Positions 25,390 through 38,406 of a stretch of DNA of 64,000 bases are shown in pieces. Location: contig NC_132970.1 of the NCBI RefSeq assembly GCF_047496725.1, positions 7,275,501 to 7,339,500 on the forward strand. The letters run 5' to 3'. Both the position numbers and the translations under genes were made by a program. The DNA comes from Anoplolepis gracilipes. Taxonomy: Eukaryota; Arthropoda; Insecta; Hymenoptera; Formicidae. Each line of letters starts with the position of its first letter. Within the stretch, counting starts at the first letter, position 1. Below the pieces are notes generated by a model, which saw only the letters and a list, made by a program, of their open reading frames with translations, had not been told where the DNA came from and ran no database searches.

Positions 25390-25816
25390 TTAACCCTTTG
25401 CGCTCGGATAACTTTTTTTTAATTGCAAAGTATTGAGGGCATCAATATTTTTCAAATAAGAAGGCCAACCAACATGTATAAGTCTGGTTCCATGCGTATG
25501 AAAGATATTTCATTCCCAATAATGCGCAAATTTATTTTTATTATTTAAATAACGTGATATCATCGATGTTCTTTCACGTAAGAAAAAATCTAAATCTCAG
25601 TCCGTTTCACTGCTTCTCGAATTATAAATGTAAGGCCTCGATTCAATTACAACTTAGATTAGATTTTCTAAAGTTTTGTAAATCACATTTTGCGTCGCAG
25701 TGGCTTAGTTAACTATAATATTAAATCCAAAATATGCGTAAAATAACCCTCTCTTCTACATGACAATCTACATTGATATGTAAGTGGGATTCACAGATAA
25801 GAGTGCAAAGGGTTAA
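25390..25816. mobile_element. piggyBac-like MITE flanked by TTAA
   Basis: A 419-bp unit (25394-25812) begins CCCTTTGCGCTCGGATAA and ends TTATC-type inverted sequence AAGAGTGCAAAGGG. It is flanked on each side by TTAA (25390-25393 and 25813-25816). TTAA target duplication with CCC...GGG ends is the signature of the piggyBac superfamily. There is no transposase frame inside, so it is non-autonomous. Terminal inverted repeats agree over about 13 bp with one difference. Confidence 0.8.
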
Positions 25817-27427
25817 AGCGGAAACTTAACATTCATCTGACAACAATGTCATTCTATTTTATCACGTTGTCTTCTTCTTCTTCACGCGTGTATATTTCGT
25901 GTGTTCGCGACAAGTCTCAGTATCGCAGAGTGATATTTCTAACATGGTGCATTCCAGTCGCTTTCCGTAGAAAAATAAAGAACGTGCTGGCGCGATCGTG
26001 ACTTGACAATCGATGATGACGATGATAGACGATCAGTGACGACGGATGACCGATCAGTTCGCCCGAGCGCACCGGTAAATGATCGCTATTATCGACATAG
26101 TCCACTGTTAATCGGCGGCTATTTTTATTTTTTAAGTAATTTTTATTCTCATTAATTGCATGTAATAAATGCCCAGTGATACAGCAGAGAAGATAAAAGG
26201 ATTGACTGTGAAATTCAAGGACTCGTCGGCGGAAAGTCATCTGTGTAAGATTATTAAAAGCTGTTCGTATAATTTTTCGTTACGGCTATTTGCCAAGATA
26301 TATAATCTCATGTAATAATTAATGTGCATAATGCATAATCATCGTGTAATACTTTTAAAAAACGTATCCATTAAGATTTTGCACAAAAATTGAATAATAT
26401 GATTAAAATAATTATGATTATGATGAAGCATGATTAAAATATAATTTTTAAATATGCTTATACATACACCTTATATAAAAATACTGCAACTAATCAGTAT
26501 TATAATACGAGATACAATAACGAATACAACAGACTCTCGAAGAGAAACTTCCTACTGTGCCAAAGAGGAATTACTATCAATTACGATGGCCATTACAGGT
26601 TTTCACGAATGCGTTCAATCATTTTGGGAAACGCGTTTTGCTCGAAGCTTCGCTAAAGCCCTACTTTTAATCCTCGAATCATTATGAGATCTTCAATGTA
26701 TCCTCTTTGTAGCCTTCCGCCGCCGAATAAGCAAGACGGAAAGAGGACTAGGGAAAGGAGAATGCGGCAAGGTGACAAAATGGTGAGTTGAGGGGGCATA
26801 TTTCAGATACGGTTGCATGTATAGAGAAGCGCCGGGAGTTTCTCTCTTTGGGAGCTTGAAAAATCAAGACAAGACCTATAAACGTGCTACCGATTACAGC
26901 TTGTGACTCGACCAACAGGAAGGCACTTGGGCAAATTACGTGCCGAGTTGGCCGCCGTTTCTAACACGCGGGGCACACCACACCTCCACTATCATCCTCC
27001 TTTCTTCCGCTCTTTTTCTCCTAATTTTTTTTTTTTTTTTTTTTTTTTGCCTTACGGAAAGGCAGATGGTTGTTCAAGTTTTCTTCTCGATGCTTCTGTC
27101 TTAATTCTGGTCTACAGACTTAACCCTATGATATGTTCGCGTTCGTTATGTATATATATATGTATATATAAGAGATTATTACTTATAATCACATTTTCTC
27201 ATTTAACATTCATGTTCTCAATGTAGTTGTTCTCTCCCTCTTTTTCTCTCTGTTAGCGTACACATTTTTTCTCGCATTCGCTCCTTTATTCGTACTTTCT
27301 TGCTTTCTTGCACTTTTGCTCTGACTTTTTCATGTAATAATTAATGCAAACTGAATCAAATTTTATCTGTTTTTTTCTTCTTGCATTCTCTCTCTCTCAT
27401 TCACTCAATTACTAACTCTTTCTTTGC

Positions 27428-27476
<49 letters not shown>

Positions 27477-27514
27477 TCACTCTCACACACATATACACTC
27501 TCTTACACTTTCTT

Positions 27515-27546
<32 letters not shown>

Positions 27547-28419
27547 TCACTCTCTCACTCTCACACACATATACACTCTCTTACACTTTCTTTCTCTCTC
27601 TCTCTCTCTCTCTCTTTTTCTCTCTCTTTCAATTTCTTTATTCTCATTCTCGCCTAGGACACTAGACTTTCCTTAACAAGATACAATAGTTAAAAGTACG
27701 CGCGTTCGTGCTTCGCGCGACACGCCGATGATAAAACATAAATACACGCTTCTTAGGGCACCTTTGGTATTAAGCTTGATGTACGTCTTCGTCTCACTTG
27801 TTTCGTTTTAGTGTGTGTATATGTAATTTTGTGTTGGAGCCGCCATTAAGATTCGCATCGAGCCGCCAATCAATCATCGCGTTAATTTTTCTCCTACTCG
27901 AGTCTTATAAAATTATTTCGATAATACGCACAATTTAAAGAGCTCGAGTTTGATATGTATTTATTTAACAAACGTTGTAGATATTTTTTTCTTCAAAATA
28001 ATAAATTATTATTGAATGCAATATTTTTATGATATATCGCGAATATATTCCGGAATGGCGTTTTGTATCTGCGCTGTATCTGTAAAAAATTTTTACGTTC
28101 GTCGCATGTATGTGTGTGTATATGTGTAAACAAATATCGCGGTATAAGCGTGAGTATCGAAGAGTGCCTTCTCTCTTTACATATGTATACTAGAAACGAA
28201 ATCCGTTTCCTCGCTTCGCTTTGCTTCGCTCTTCTGCTTTTTTCTCTTCGATTCGATCTCTTCCCTGCTACATCCTAGCAACCATCTTTTTCTCTCGCTT
28301 CGTCGTCGTCCGATCGCGATCAAAGACACGGTGAAAATAAATAGTAGGAAAAGGTAGGTACGCGAATCGATAAGTTAAGTTCGTTAAAAAATATATATAC
28401 CTAGGAATATATTACGTGA
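25817..28419. other. repeat-rich interval, possible 3' UTR
   Basis: Moderately GC sequence with long pyrimidine tracts, poly-T (27025-27048) and a duplicated (CT)n block. If the tentative exon at 28420-28467 is real, this would be its 3' UTR on the minus strand. I see no coding sequence; open frames over the CT blocks are artefacts. Confidence 0.3.
27430..27628. repeat. (CT)n tract with 78-bp tandem duplication
   Basis: A CT run is followed by a unit holding CACACACATATACACTCTCT and TTACACTTTCTTTCTC. The same unit recurs 78 bp downstream (ATATAC at 27491 and again at 27569), followed by another CT run. A recent unequal-exchange or slippage duplication is likely. Confidence 0.9.
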
Positions 28420-28467
28420 TTATATTGGGCCCCCCGCTAGAGTCGCGCGAACCAACACGCCTCCATT
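28420..28467 (-). CDS. tentative terminal exon of the two-RRM couch potato-like isoform
   Basis: On the minus strand the acceptor ACATTGCAG precedes 28467 and a 15-codon frame follows to TAA: NGGVLVRATLAGGPI. MEC-8-type proteins continue past the RRM2 IEYA.(K/N)KMA segment with a short tail containing NG, and a phase-0 join from a GAG|GTGGGC donor at 33560/33559 would give ...KMAE then NGG. Both sites are weak: the donor is non-consensus at +4 to +6 and the acceptor's pyrimidine tract is poor. The intron would be about 5.1 kb. The competing model is read-through to the stop at 33466. Chance is a real possibility for so short a frame. Confidence 0.25.
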   Translation of the reverse strand, partial: NGGVLVRATLAGGPI

Positions 28468-31400
28468 CTGCAATGTTGCCTACCAATATGTTTGCTGTGT
28501 CCCTTTCGGCGGAAGAGCGATCGAAAATCTTTCGCTCTTCTACCCACGTTCACATTTTTCTCCTCTTTCTCCTTTTTTTTTCTTGTGTGTATTTGTGTGT
28601 ATATACGTCTATGTGCTCCCGCATTTGTGACGTTTCGTTTCTCGCAATCTCTCGCCGATATGTCGATTATTTGAGTAGTGTACATCTTCCTGCGTGGTTC
28701 TTCCTCGTTCATTTTCTGATTGATGTCCTATCCGGCGAGAGCGCATCTGACTGTCTCCTCGTACCAGCTGATCTTCTACCTCTTTACATACTGTTGATAT
28801 CAATCTTAAGGTTGGCCGTTTTCTTGTCTCTTTGATCCCTGAAAAATCGATACAAACGATTAGGACAATTCATAATATACGGCACTTTCAAAACGCGAAA
28901 ACGTTTAATTGTAACGAGATCATGCACGTATTCGTTATTAATACGAAAATCCTTTTACGAAATTAAACACTCCGGGAATGCGATAATTTTCTCACTATCA
29001 TACATTAACATAGACATCCTTAATGATATAGACATATAAGAAAAAAAAATTGCATCATCTTCGTGCTATAATTAATTATTAATAATGTTGCTTCTACACA
29101 CAAATGAAAAAATACAATAAAAATTTAATGATCCTGAGAATTGAAATTTCCGAGAGAAATTAAACTTTTTGAACATTCATAAGTTGAAGGATACAAATGT
29201 CTGAAGGTGCAAAGACCCAAGTTCCAAAAGTCTGACGACCACTCATAACGGATTTCTTAATCCTGATGCTCAATAAGTCACACATGGTGACAGTTTGAAG
29301 AAAGACTCAGTCAAGTACCCGACCAAGAATGAAAGAACAACCTACATTTGTCTTGTTACTGAATAAAGAGCGTCCACGTGAAGCTAAAGAAACGACATCT
29401 TGCCATTGAATAATTTGTGTACCTCATTAGGACGTGACTACGCTGAAAAGCGCTCTTTCACGGTCCGTTCAAAGCTCTCGGTCGACGAAGGGGTGCACAC
29501 ACGACCAAGAGGACAGTATAATATAAGGGAAGCGAGATGTGGGAATACAGATGGATAGATTGAATTTTGTTCTGTCTTGGGAAAGAGAAGTCCCGCGGGA
29601 ACAAACAGAGATTTTATGAATAAAACGTATTTGCATACCATAGCAGATTCAAGACAACATAAATAAGAAAACAAGATAATATAAACCTTATGACAATATT
29701 TTCCCATAATATTTTAATATTATCAAAGGCTTTAAATATTGTATATAAAAGAGAAATCATAATATCGTATATTCAATATAAAGTTAAAAATAATTTATTT
29801 AAATACTCAAAAGAATATTTTATAATACAACTGATTTTATATTTATAGCAAGACAAACTATATAGAAGATAAGAACTTAAAATTTTTGAAAATAAGATGC
29901 CGGAAAGCAATACATTGTAAGAAGACATATATATATATATATAAGATTATAATTAAATAATAATTTTAAAAAATTCTACAGAAAATTAAACCATTCAACT
30001 ACTCAAGTATTTCGAATATATCTTCCGGTCCCAACTCAATTGCATAGAAGAGTTCTCATTTATTTAATGTAAATATGAAACCTTTCCTGATACATGTATA
30101 TATAAGCTAACAAAGAAAAAAAAATATTTAAACACAGAAATTTTAATAAAATAATTAATAAAAATATTTAAACACTGAATGTGTTCACTTACGAAAAAAG
30201 AACAAGCATTTTAATTCATCGAATATTTTACACCAGGTGGACGATGCAGTGCCAGACATCTTCATAAAATGTGAATTAATGATGACGTGTTCGGCTGTGC
30301 CTAGCCCCAAGCGATCGTATCGATCGTTTAATTCGAAAATGAGAAGTCGATGGTTGCAACTTCATTTATAGCGTGACCAATCGCAACTTTTCGGCATCAC
30401 GTATGAATAAACAAGTTGCGACACGATCGTAACCGCAAGCGAACAGTATTGATTCATCGGGTAGCGAGTTCAAAGGGTAAGGTCGGGCGATCCGGAGCGC
30501 TCTTTTTTAGTCGCCGATCAATTTTAGGTGACACACTTTTGCCCCGACATGAATCCATTTTCGGACGATTTCAAGTGGATTATTAAATCCTCAGACTCTA
30601 GAAGATCTCTCGGTTCTAATGCTTCAAAAATTTATTCCTTCAATATCTAAATTAAATTCTTACAAATTTAATTGTACTAAAGTTATTGTGTAATTATTAT
30701 TAATTTCATCCTGAAAGCTTACAAGATAAAAGTATAATTAAAAAAGGATAGCAAATCGTTAAATCGGTAGCTTATTTTATTCAAATTATTAGTACAACTC
30801 TCTGGATCAAAAAACTTGTACAAAATATTACATACTAAATTCTTAAAATCTCTTTCATTTTGAATGATTATCTTTTACTTAATTAGAAGATGATGCAAAA
30901 TTGTTTTCTTGGTTCGTGTTAAATGTCACACGCAAATATCATGGTTGTCATATGCTTTACCGAAATATTATTACTACTATATTTCGGCCGAACAACTCTA
31001 CCAACTTCATTTAACGCAGCTTAATTACTTAGTTAATTAATTAATTCAATCCTTTTAGCGATTGGATAGCCTGCGAGTTAAACTTAGTTCAGCCCTTAAA
31101 TTACGCAAGTAAGATCGATCCTTAAATGTCCGTTGAATTTTCCTTTATCAGCGGGAATACGATCTTGATTAAAAGCGGAACCTCAGAATCATCACTTGTG
31201 TCTTACTTTTCTCTTTTTTTTTACCTTTTTAGCTTTTTATTAAAACTCTTAAAATTAAAATTTGATTTTTGTTTAAATTGTGAATTAAATTAAAAAATAA
31301 AATTGACGCGTATCAATTCCTTTTTAATTTGTATACATCTTAAAGTAGTTTTCTACAAATATTTTAAAAACAAAAGAAAGATATGTTTTTCTTATGATGT

Positions 31401-33465
31401 AAAAATAGAGAAACAATTATATTTCAATTAAATTTTAACAATATATACAAACTTAAACAGTAAATACAAAAAGAATTTTAAAAAAATATTTTATCATCAC
31501 AACCTTTAATTATTAATAAAAATTTATTTTCAATAAAATTGATTCTAATATTTTATATCCAATTTTACCCCAAGCGTTATTTTACAGCCAATTAATATAC
31601 ATTGCTACAGGTAGGTGCATAGTGCTTGACGCGTTTATATGATACAATCGTAAATAACAGATTTTATAGAGCGAAAATCAACATATAGGGTAGAAAGGAA
31701 AATTTTATATGAAGGAAATTATGTAAGAACGAGCAGCTCAACAGGCATCAATAAAGAAGCAATATCATAAAAAAAGAAAGAACCTAAAATCGATTGAAAA
31801 AAATGTAATTTAGACGAGTTCAGTCTTCAATATTACAGATATGAAAAATCTACTTTACCTTACTATCAAATATCACGTTTCATTGTCAGACATATATCAA
31901 GACCATTTCTTTTTATCTATCTGTGACATCGTCTGTAAGATCTGAACTCTTCGAAATTACAGCGATTTCAGTCTTGGTTTGGAATAGTGCAAAAAGTAAA
32001 AAAAGAATAAAATTAAAAAAAAAAAGTAAAACTAACTTAAAGTATGAAAATAAAATATCTCGCTTCTAGAAACGCATATGTCAGTCGAGATAAAGAAAAG
32101 AAAGATATAAAAAAACGAACTAAAACGTAACTCTGGTTTTCACGCGATCAGTAACCGATTAATGAAAGTATAATTGGCCATCGACACCGGCTCGCGAGTG
32201 TGCATTCGCTGTTTAAATGCGAATCCTCCAGCAGGACAGCCGTCATTAGTCTTTCGATCGAATTTAATTGACTTTCAAAGTGACAGCCTGTCTTTGTCAC
32301 CTCGAGGCGCAAACGCTTTCGAAAGACAAAAGAAGACCGCACAATTTATTGATTGAACAATGATCCAGGATCGATTCCACCGAGCCCAACGCATTTCGGT
32401 ACCGATAATAAAAGCAAGGATCGAAATCGATATATCATTTCAATGGCATCGATTATTGATCTTTTTGATGCTACAGATACAGAAAAATATATTTTCGTCT
32501 AGAATTTTTTATACAAGTTTGCCTAAAATTTTTTATACAATTCCATAAATAAATTCATTTTCCTGTGTCTATAGTATCGAATTCTAATGTCATCGAAATT
32601 ATACCAAATTTTCGATCGAAAACGCATAGCTGTGTTCAGAGTTGTAATAGAAGCAGTTGTAAAGCAAATTTAATTTTAAACCAAATTTATGTGCATATAT
32701 GTTATTATAAAATGTAGTAATATATTTTATAACTATTATTTTACAAAATGTTATATAATAACTTTTGAAACAATAAGCGACGTTTAAAATTTTGTAAAGA
32801 ATAATCAGAACAGTGACCCTGACAAAATATATCAAAGTCATTGGAACTGAGTCCCCCTCTTTTTGGTAGTTTTATATATTAGTGTATTTGAGCAAGATTA
32901 TAAAAATTGTGCAGTATATTTCTTCTTTCCATAAAGAAAAAATTCTATTTTCTTATACTAAGAAAACATTATAAAGTACTTTTTTAAAGAACATTTTAAA
33001 TATTCAGTACGATAATAATAACTATTATTTGTATGCCGAAAGAAAATAAACAAATATGAAATGTCGACACAGCTCTACGTATTCATCGTTGATCGCATCT
33101 TTGCAGAGGCGGCTCTATTATAGGGCTGACTAAACGATCACCCAGAGCCCCGCATATGTGCAATGGGTCTTGTGCTAGACCATAGTAAACACTCATGCTA
33201 AGGGCATGCTAGGCGCGCAAGCGAGGACCCTGGGTGTTCGAAGGTCTCGAGTACGCAAGCTCCACGCTTGACCGCAACAAACACCCCTCTTCATCATGGC
33301 TCTCAACATGTGCAATGTACGCAAGAAACGCTTTCGCGTTTCTATTACAGTATCTCGCGCATGTCAAGATCTTTCTCAGAACCATCATCTTTGCCCTACA
33401 TAGTCAGAGGGAAGATAAACACCGTGAATTTCACCGAGGACCTAGTACGCGAAAGTTCGCCTATC
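28468..33465. other. intron or 3' flanking sequence of the couch potato-like gene
   Basis: Mixed sequence at 28470-29640, 30220-30560 and 33090-33465 alternates with AT-rich DNA. It is either the 3' UTR/flank of the RRM2 exon or an intron leading to the tentative 28.4 kb exon. No other exon, tRNA or structured RNA is recognisable. Confidence 0.35.
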
Positions 33466-33736
33466 TCAAATAGAGCCGCCCCTCTCTGACATCCTTCGTA
33501 GCGGTCTATTGTAGCATAAAGTGGAACCTACTTCGATCCAGAGATTTGTAAAGCCCACCTCGGCCATTTTTGACTTTGCATATTCGATTCGTATCGCTCC
33601 CCGGTCGGAGGAGAGGAGAAAGGACCCTTGGAGAGTGGCCATCGCCTGGGCCGCGTAGCGAACGTCTTGATATTCGACAAAGGCCACTGGCGACCCTCCC
33701 TTCGTGTGCATACGAAGCCGGGAGAAACCAGGAAAA
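33466..33736 (-). CDS. cpo: couch potato/MEC-8 family protein, second half of RRM2
   Basis: The acceptor TTTGTGCACAG lies just before 33736. The first base completes the AG left by the 38 kb exon, giving DIFSSFPGF. The exon encodes the C-terminal half of a second RRM: SFPGFSRLRMHTKGGSPVAF with RNP1-type SPVAFVEY, then a helix (YAAQAMATLQG) and the final strand AIRIEYAKSKMAE. This closely resembles RRM2 of MEC-8-type proteins, which bind RNA and control alternative splicing in C. elegans. The frame stays open past KMAEVG for about 30 further residues, basic and unlike the family, to TGA at 33466. That tail may be true C-terminus or intron. A GAG|GTGGGC donor at 33560/33559 would remove it. The RRM assignment is secure; the end is not. 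Confidence 0.85.
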
Positions 33737-36335
33737 CTGTGCACAAATAAGAGAAGCGTACAATACGTGCTCTAGTTAGTCGTAAAGACAGTACTCTGGT
33801 AAGGGGGGGGGGGTGGTTAAGGGTTTAACGGGGGTCTTGGTTATTGCTTGGCTGCCAATAATGGTTGTCGATGATATCGGTAGTGTTAGGCGGTGCCGAT
33901 ATAGGGTGATTACACGGAGGGGATGCGACATAAATTCAGGATCAAATTCAAATCGTTAACAGCTGTGAATTATTTTATTCGACATATATGTGTGTGAATA
34001 ATTATTAATAATTTAATATATATTAATAACATAATATAAAATAAAAATGTATAATATATTATATATACTTTTATAATGATGTATTATATATAAAAAATTA
34101 TATATAATATTATTAATATTAATAATAATAATAATATTTAAAAAATTATATAATAAATAAAAATAAAATAATAATAAAATAATCTCTACATATCTTGCAA
34201 AAAATTTTTGGAAAATATAGCTGTGTTAGTTTGTATAATTTTAATAATGCGATTATTATATATGTTTCTTTTTCTATTTTAAACCATTAAAAAGGTTATT
34301 TCTATTATTGTAATCTTTTCAGATAAAGTTCACAGTTTCTTTGCAAATCCGTGATTAGACACGATTGTTCGCGACATCGAGATATTACCCTCCGTGCAAT
34401 TGTGTTCGGCACACCGACAATTAGTAAACGATACTGTCGCATGGTATTGGTACGGGTACTAGTACAAGTGCGTCCTATATGTCTACGATCTACGACGGTG
34501 GCAAATGATTAGCGGATGTCGGTGATGTTTGGAGGCGGTGCTGTTAGTTACAAAGCTTTCAGCGTTCACGACGGACTTGCACAATCTCAACACCATCGCG
34601 CTCCAGGCGAAGCGCTGAAATTTAGGTGCAGATATTTGGTGCTTCGTCGTTTATCTTCAGCGTCGTTTATCTTCGATTACTATGGTTATTGACCTAATGC
34701 AGTTACTTAGCTGATAGCAGATCCACAACAAGAATAAACGTAAATCCGCAAATTCCGAAACTGATGTATACATAAATTTACAAGTATACACTTGTAACTC
34801 AAATTCATAGATTTAGAATATCTCTTGAATATCCCTCATTTTATATGCAATAACATAGTCTATAATATTTCAATTTTAGAAAAAATGAGAAAAAAACATA
34901 TGTAATCTATCGAAATTTAAGTAAAATTTAATAAATTTAAATATGTAAGTTCAAAATTAAAAATTATTATAATAATTATATATCGATTAATTTTTTAAAA
35001 AATCAACAACACGCTCTTAAAATATTTTAAAGACATTACAAAAAAATTAAATCTTTAAAGAAAATACAAACAAAAATATTTTTTAAATAATAAATTCAGA
35101 AATTCAGAGATAAACTATAAATACATAAATTTGTACGTGTAGAATATGAAATCGCATTGTACGTGATCTATTACAACTTTCCACGACTTTTAATTAAATA
35201 TTAAATATTGTTTAACGTACTTAACTCTTCAACAATATTCAAAAATATTTTGTCGCGAAATGTTAACTCCACAAACGTATTTTTATTCAAACCTACCAAC
35301 GCGTAATAATAACCCGTACAAGAACAATGGTCGAATTACACACGACGAACACAATGTACTCACGTTGCCGACAACGAAATTCCGTCGAATACTCCCGCGA
35401 GCTACCGAAAATTGTAGAATGCGCAGCGCGCCTCCCGCACGTGCAAACGCGTGTAATTAACTCAGACACTCACTTACGAATTCATACTGCAGAACCAGGG
35501 TTTGCGGAATAATGAGATTTCGCGGACTAATTATACGAGAGGGGAAGAAGGGCTTCTCTATTGGCGATGGAACTTGCAAGACAGTCGCGCACAGACTTCC
35601 GTCACCGGCGAAACTCGAAAGAGTAGAACGCGTCTTCTGATTACTATTCATATACTGTGTCGAGGAAATTATTATTAATGAGCAACGATTAAATTGTTAT
35701 TAACGAGTGATGAGATTCTGATATCTCACGACGTACAATTAAAATATGTGTAAAAGACGTATAAATGTATATAAATACCAACTAAACTTAATAATTAATT
35801 ACGTTAATTAATCTTATTCATGAAAGATTTTTTTTAAACTATTGAATTATTTTAAATTGAATAAAATTTTGACTAAATTGTTTCGTCAAATACAAGAAGT
35901 GTTAAATTTTCAATCTTCAAGAAAGAATTGTCTGTGTAAAATTTAATACAATTTGTAATTTAGTATAATTTATCAGGTAAGGTACAGTAACATTATTACT
36001 ATATAATTTTTATATTTTCAAATCACGTATAATATATAATTACGTAAGATATGTTAACATTATATATTACTATATATAATTATATTTTTTTAAATAAAGT
36101 AAACCTTTTTTATATTTTATATTTTTTCAATCATCGTCGTTAATTATTGGACCTTTAAATTTTTGGTTATTTAATTTTCAGGAAATCTTAAATTATTAAG
36201 AAGCGCGAAATATCGTAATTTTCTGCACAATCTTTTACATACGCACCAAACATATCTTTTTAAAATCCAATTAACGACCATAGTAATCGACATGAAAAAT
36301 ACCAAAATACTATTCCCAATATTCAGTCATATCAA

Positions 36336-36336
<1 letters not shown>

Positions 36337-36392
<56 letters not shown>
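36337..36392. repeat. (TA)28 microsatellite
   Basis: A pure TA run of about 56 bases. Confidence 0.95.
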
Positions 36393-36394
<2 letters not shown>

Positions 36395-36815
36395 AACATT
36401 ATTATATTTAATTTCGCAGTATTGCTTGCACAATATTAGTTTACACAATTTTCCTTTCTCATCGAGAATTATTACGATTCTGTGATTGAAAATACGTGAT
36501 TGGAGTTTACAGTATTAATCAAAGGTTAACGAACGAGCTTCAATTTTTCCTATCTCCACGTAGAAACGTATTCGACACACAGCGAAACAGCGGATATTAG
36601 CTGTGGCGTGATCGATTTAACACATACACGTTTAATATAGATATATCAAAAGAGTCCGTAATCCCCGACGCAATGATTCACAACACCATACCGGAGGCAT
36701 ACTCAGGATCGTGGGAAGGTTCCGCATGACGGGGCACGTGAAAATAATTTATTACGCGAGCGCAACCGTAGTGCCCGGCCGGATAACATATTTTAACTCC
36801 ACCGTTTGTTGGATA

Positions 36816-36848
36816 ACTTGCACTTAGACAAGTAGTCTAATTGCAAGT
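36816..36848. other. compact stem-loop in intron
   Basis: ACTTGCACTTAGAC and GTCTAATTGCAAGT pair over 14 bp with one mismatch around a 5-nt loop. It lies in a GC-richer intronic patch. It could be a structural splicing element, a protein-binding dyad or a repeat remnant. Confidence 0.4.
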
Positions 36849-38197
36849 GTATCTCCATTCGTAATTAGCGGTTTACCGTGTTTAACTACGATTTTGCGTT
36901 TCACGCTCCTTGTGACCCAAAGGTTCTCGCTCATGATACACGCAAATCAAGATCGCGCAAAATACAATAATTAAATAATATACTAATATTTTGTTAAATT
37001 TTTCGAAAATTACATATGTGGATTATTGACATATGCTCGTGTTTTCCATTTCTTTTAGTAGCCTTCTTTGCCTAATATAAAAATCCTTAAACGCATATAT
37101 CTTTACTAAAGTTACATAACGATGCGACAGCATAAGTCAATGGCGTAACAAGCCTTTACTTTTTAGATATAAAATATCAATTTCTGATTTATCTGTAATT
37201 TATTTGTGAGAATTTGATTTTAATTTAAGAATTATAATTAGAAGAATTTCTTTTAAACAAATATTAAAAAATTCCGATATCATAGATATATTACAGATTC
37301 TCTATGACTCTAGAATCCGTATAAATAAAAATCAAAAGATCTGTAGCTCTTCCAATTTAAGAAACGAAGAATTTAATATTTCAGAATGTCTGAAGATTCG
37401 ATTCAAAGATACCAGAAATAAAGAACTGAAAAATTTGTAGATTTTTGTTTTATGTACATATTATCAGAAAATTAAGAATAAGCCGCCATATTCTTGCTGT
37501 TTGTTTATTCACAATTGCAAAAAATTATTTCAGACCAACGACATCGCGGTATCATCACCACGTGGTACATCGATAAGACCCACGTGTATCGGTACCCGTA
37601 TTGCATTTAGCATGCATATACCGTCAAAATGCAGGTATAAACATGACTTGATTTTTCAAAGCAGTCTATTATCATCGTTGTCGTTATAAATATTCATATC
37701 TGATTTTTTGCGTTGCAATTTATAAAATTATTTTTTTTGTATATATTCATTATTATTCATAATGTGGTTTTCAAATATTTTATATCCTGCGATTGCATTC
37801 CTTGTACGTAAATTGAGATTCCGCTAGAAATTTTGATAGTATAAAAATAGTTTTCGCATAGGAGCATCTAGGTCCATATCGCTATATCAATTTAATTCAA
37901 TTTACTTTTTCATTAAATACAAGAAAACATTTTATTTCAAAATTAAAAATGCTCAAATTTGACTTGCGTATTATTTCTGCAAATCTATTTCACAATGCGT
38001 TTACACTTTTGTCATATGACGATGTAATGCACCTTGATGCGTTCTAAGGTGTTCTTACATTCTCGACGATCATATATATGTGGCCGTACGATGTATAAAT
38101 AATACTAAATCGATAAGCGAACATACAACCGTATCCAGTTCGTTCGCATACAACTACAATTAAGGGGATAAGAAGGTACGGATGGAGGATGTCTAAC

Positions 38198-38406
38198 CTG
38201 CTGAATATGTCCTTTAGTTCATGCTCGGACACAAACTGGCCCAGGTTCGCCACGAAGAGGGTGGAGCACTGCGCATTGCTGACAGCTATGTTCGGCTGCG
38301 AAGAGGGCGACCCGACCGGTGACGCCAGTGCCGGCGACGGTAGAAAATGAGGCAGCGACGCGTGTATCGACGTCAGCGTTGTAGGATGCGGCAGGGACAT
38401 AGGCGC
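38198..38406 (-). CDS. cpo: couch potato/MEC-8 family protein, linker and first half of RRM2
   Basis: A 209-nt exon with acceptor TATTTTCCAG before 38406 and donor CAG|GTTAGA after 38198. Phase 0 enters and two bases are left over. It encodes a Pro/Ser-rich linker beginning APMSLPHPTTLTSIH and ending SNAQCSTLFV, then the start of RRM2 with RNP2 LFVANL and the helix GQFVSEHELKDIFS. CSTLFVANL...ELKDIF is the hallmark of the second RRM in MEC-8-like proteins, absent from the single-RRM vertebrate RBPMS. It joins in phase to the 33.7 kb exon and, upstream, to the 42.9 kb exon if a splice site before that exon's stop is used. Confidence 0.88.

Larger units (their letters stand above)
33737..38197 (-). 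other. intron within the RRM2 coding region
   Basis: Intron of about 4.5 kb. It holds a poly-G run near 33806, GC-richer possibly regulatory patches (about 34340-34690, 35370-35650 and 36590-36960), a (TA)n tract and a short stem-loop (36816-36848). I see no extra exon. Confidence 0.6.

Noticed and set aside
27381..27665. Ser/Leu-repeat open frames
   Set aside because: Translated (CT)n repeats.
29438..29707. 89-codon minus-strand frame with hydrophobic start
   Set aside because: It has no recognised domain, a weak start context and no splice support; it could be chance in a mixed-composition patch.
33100..33260. tRNA-like or structured RNA appearance in a GC-richer patch
   Set aside because: No cloverleaf can be formed and the TTCGA-containing part has no matching T-arm.
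33506..33763. Other open frames over the RRM2 exon, on both strands
   Set aside because: They are shadows of the conserved frame, which carries SPVAFVEY and joins correctly at the acceptor before 33736.
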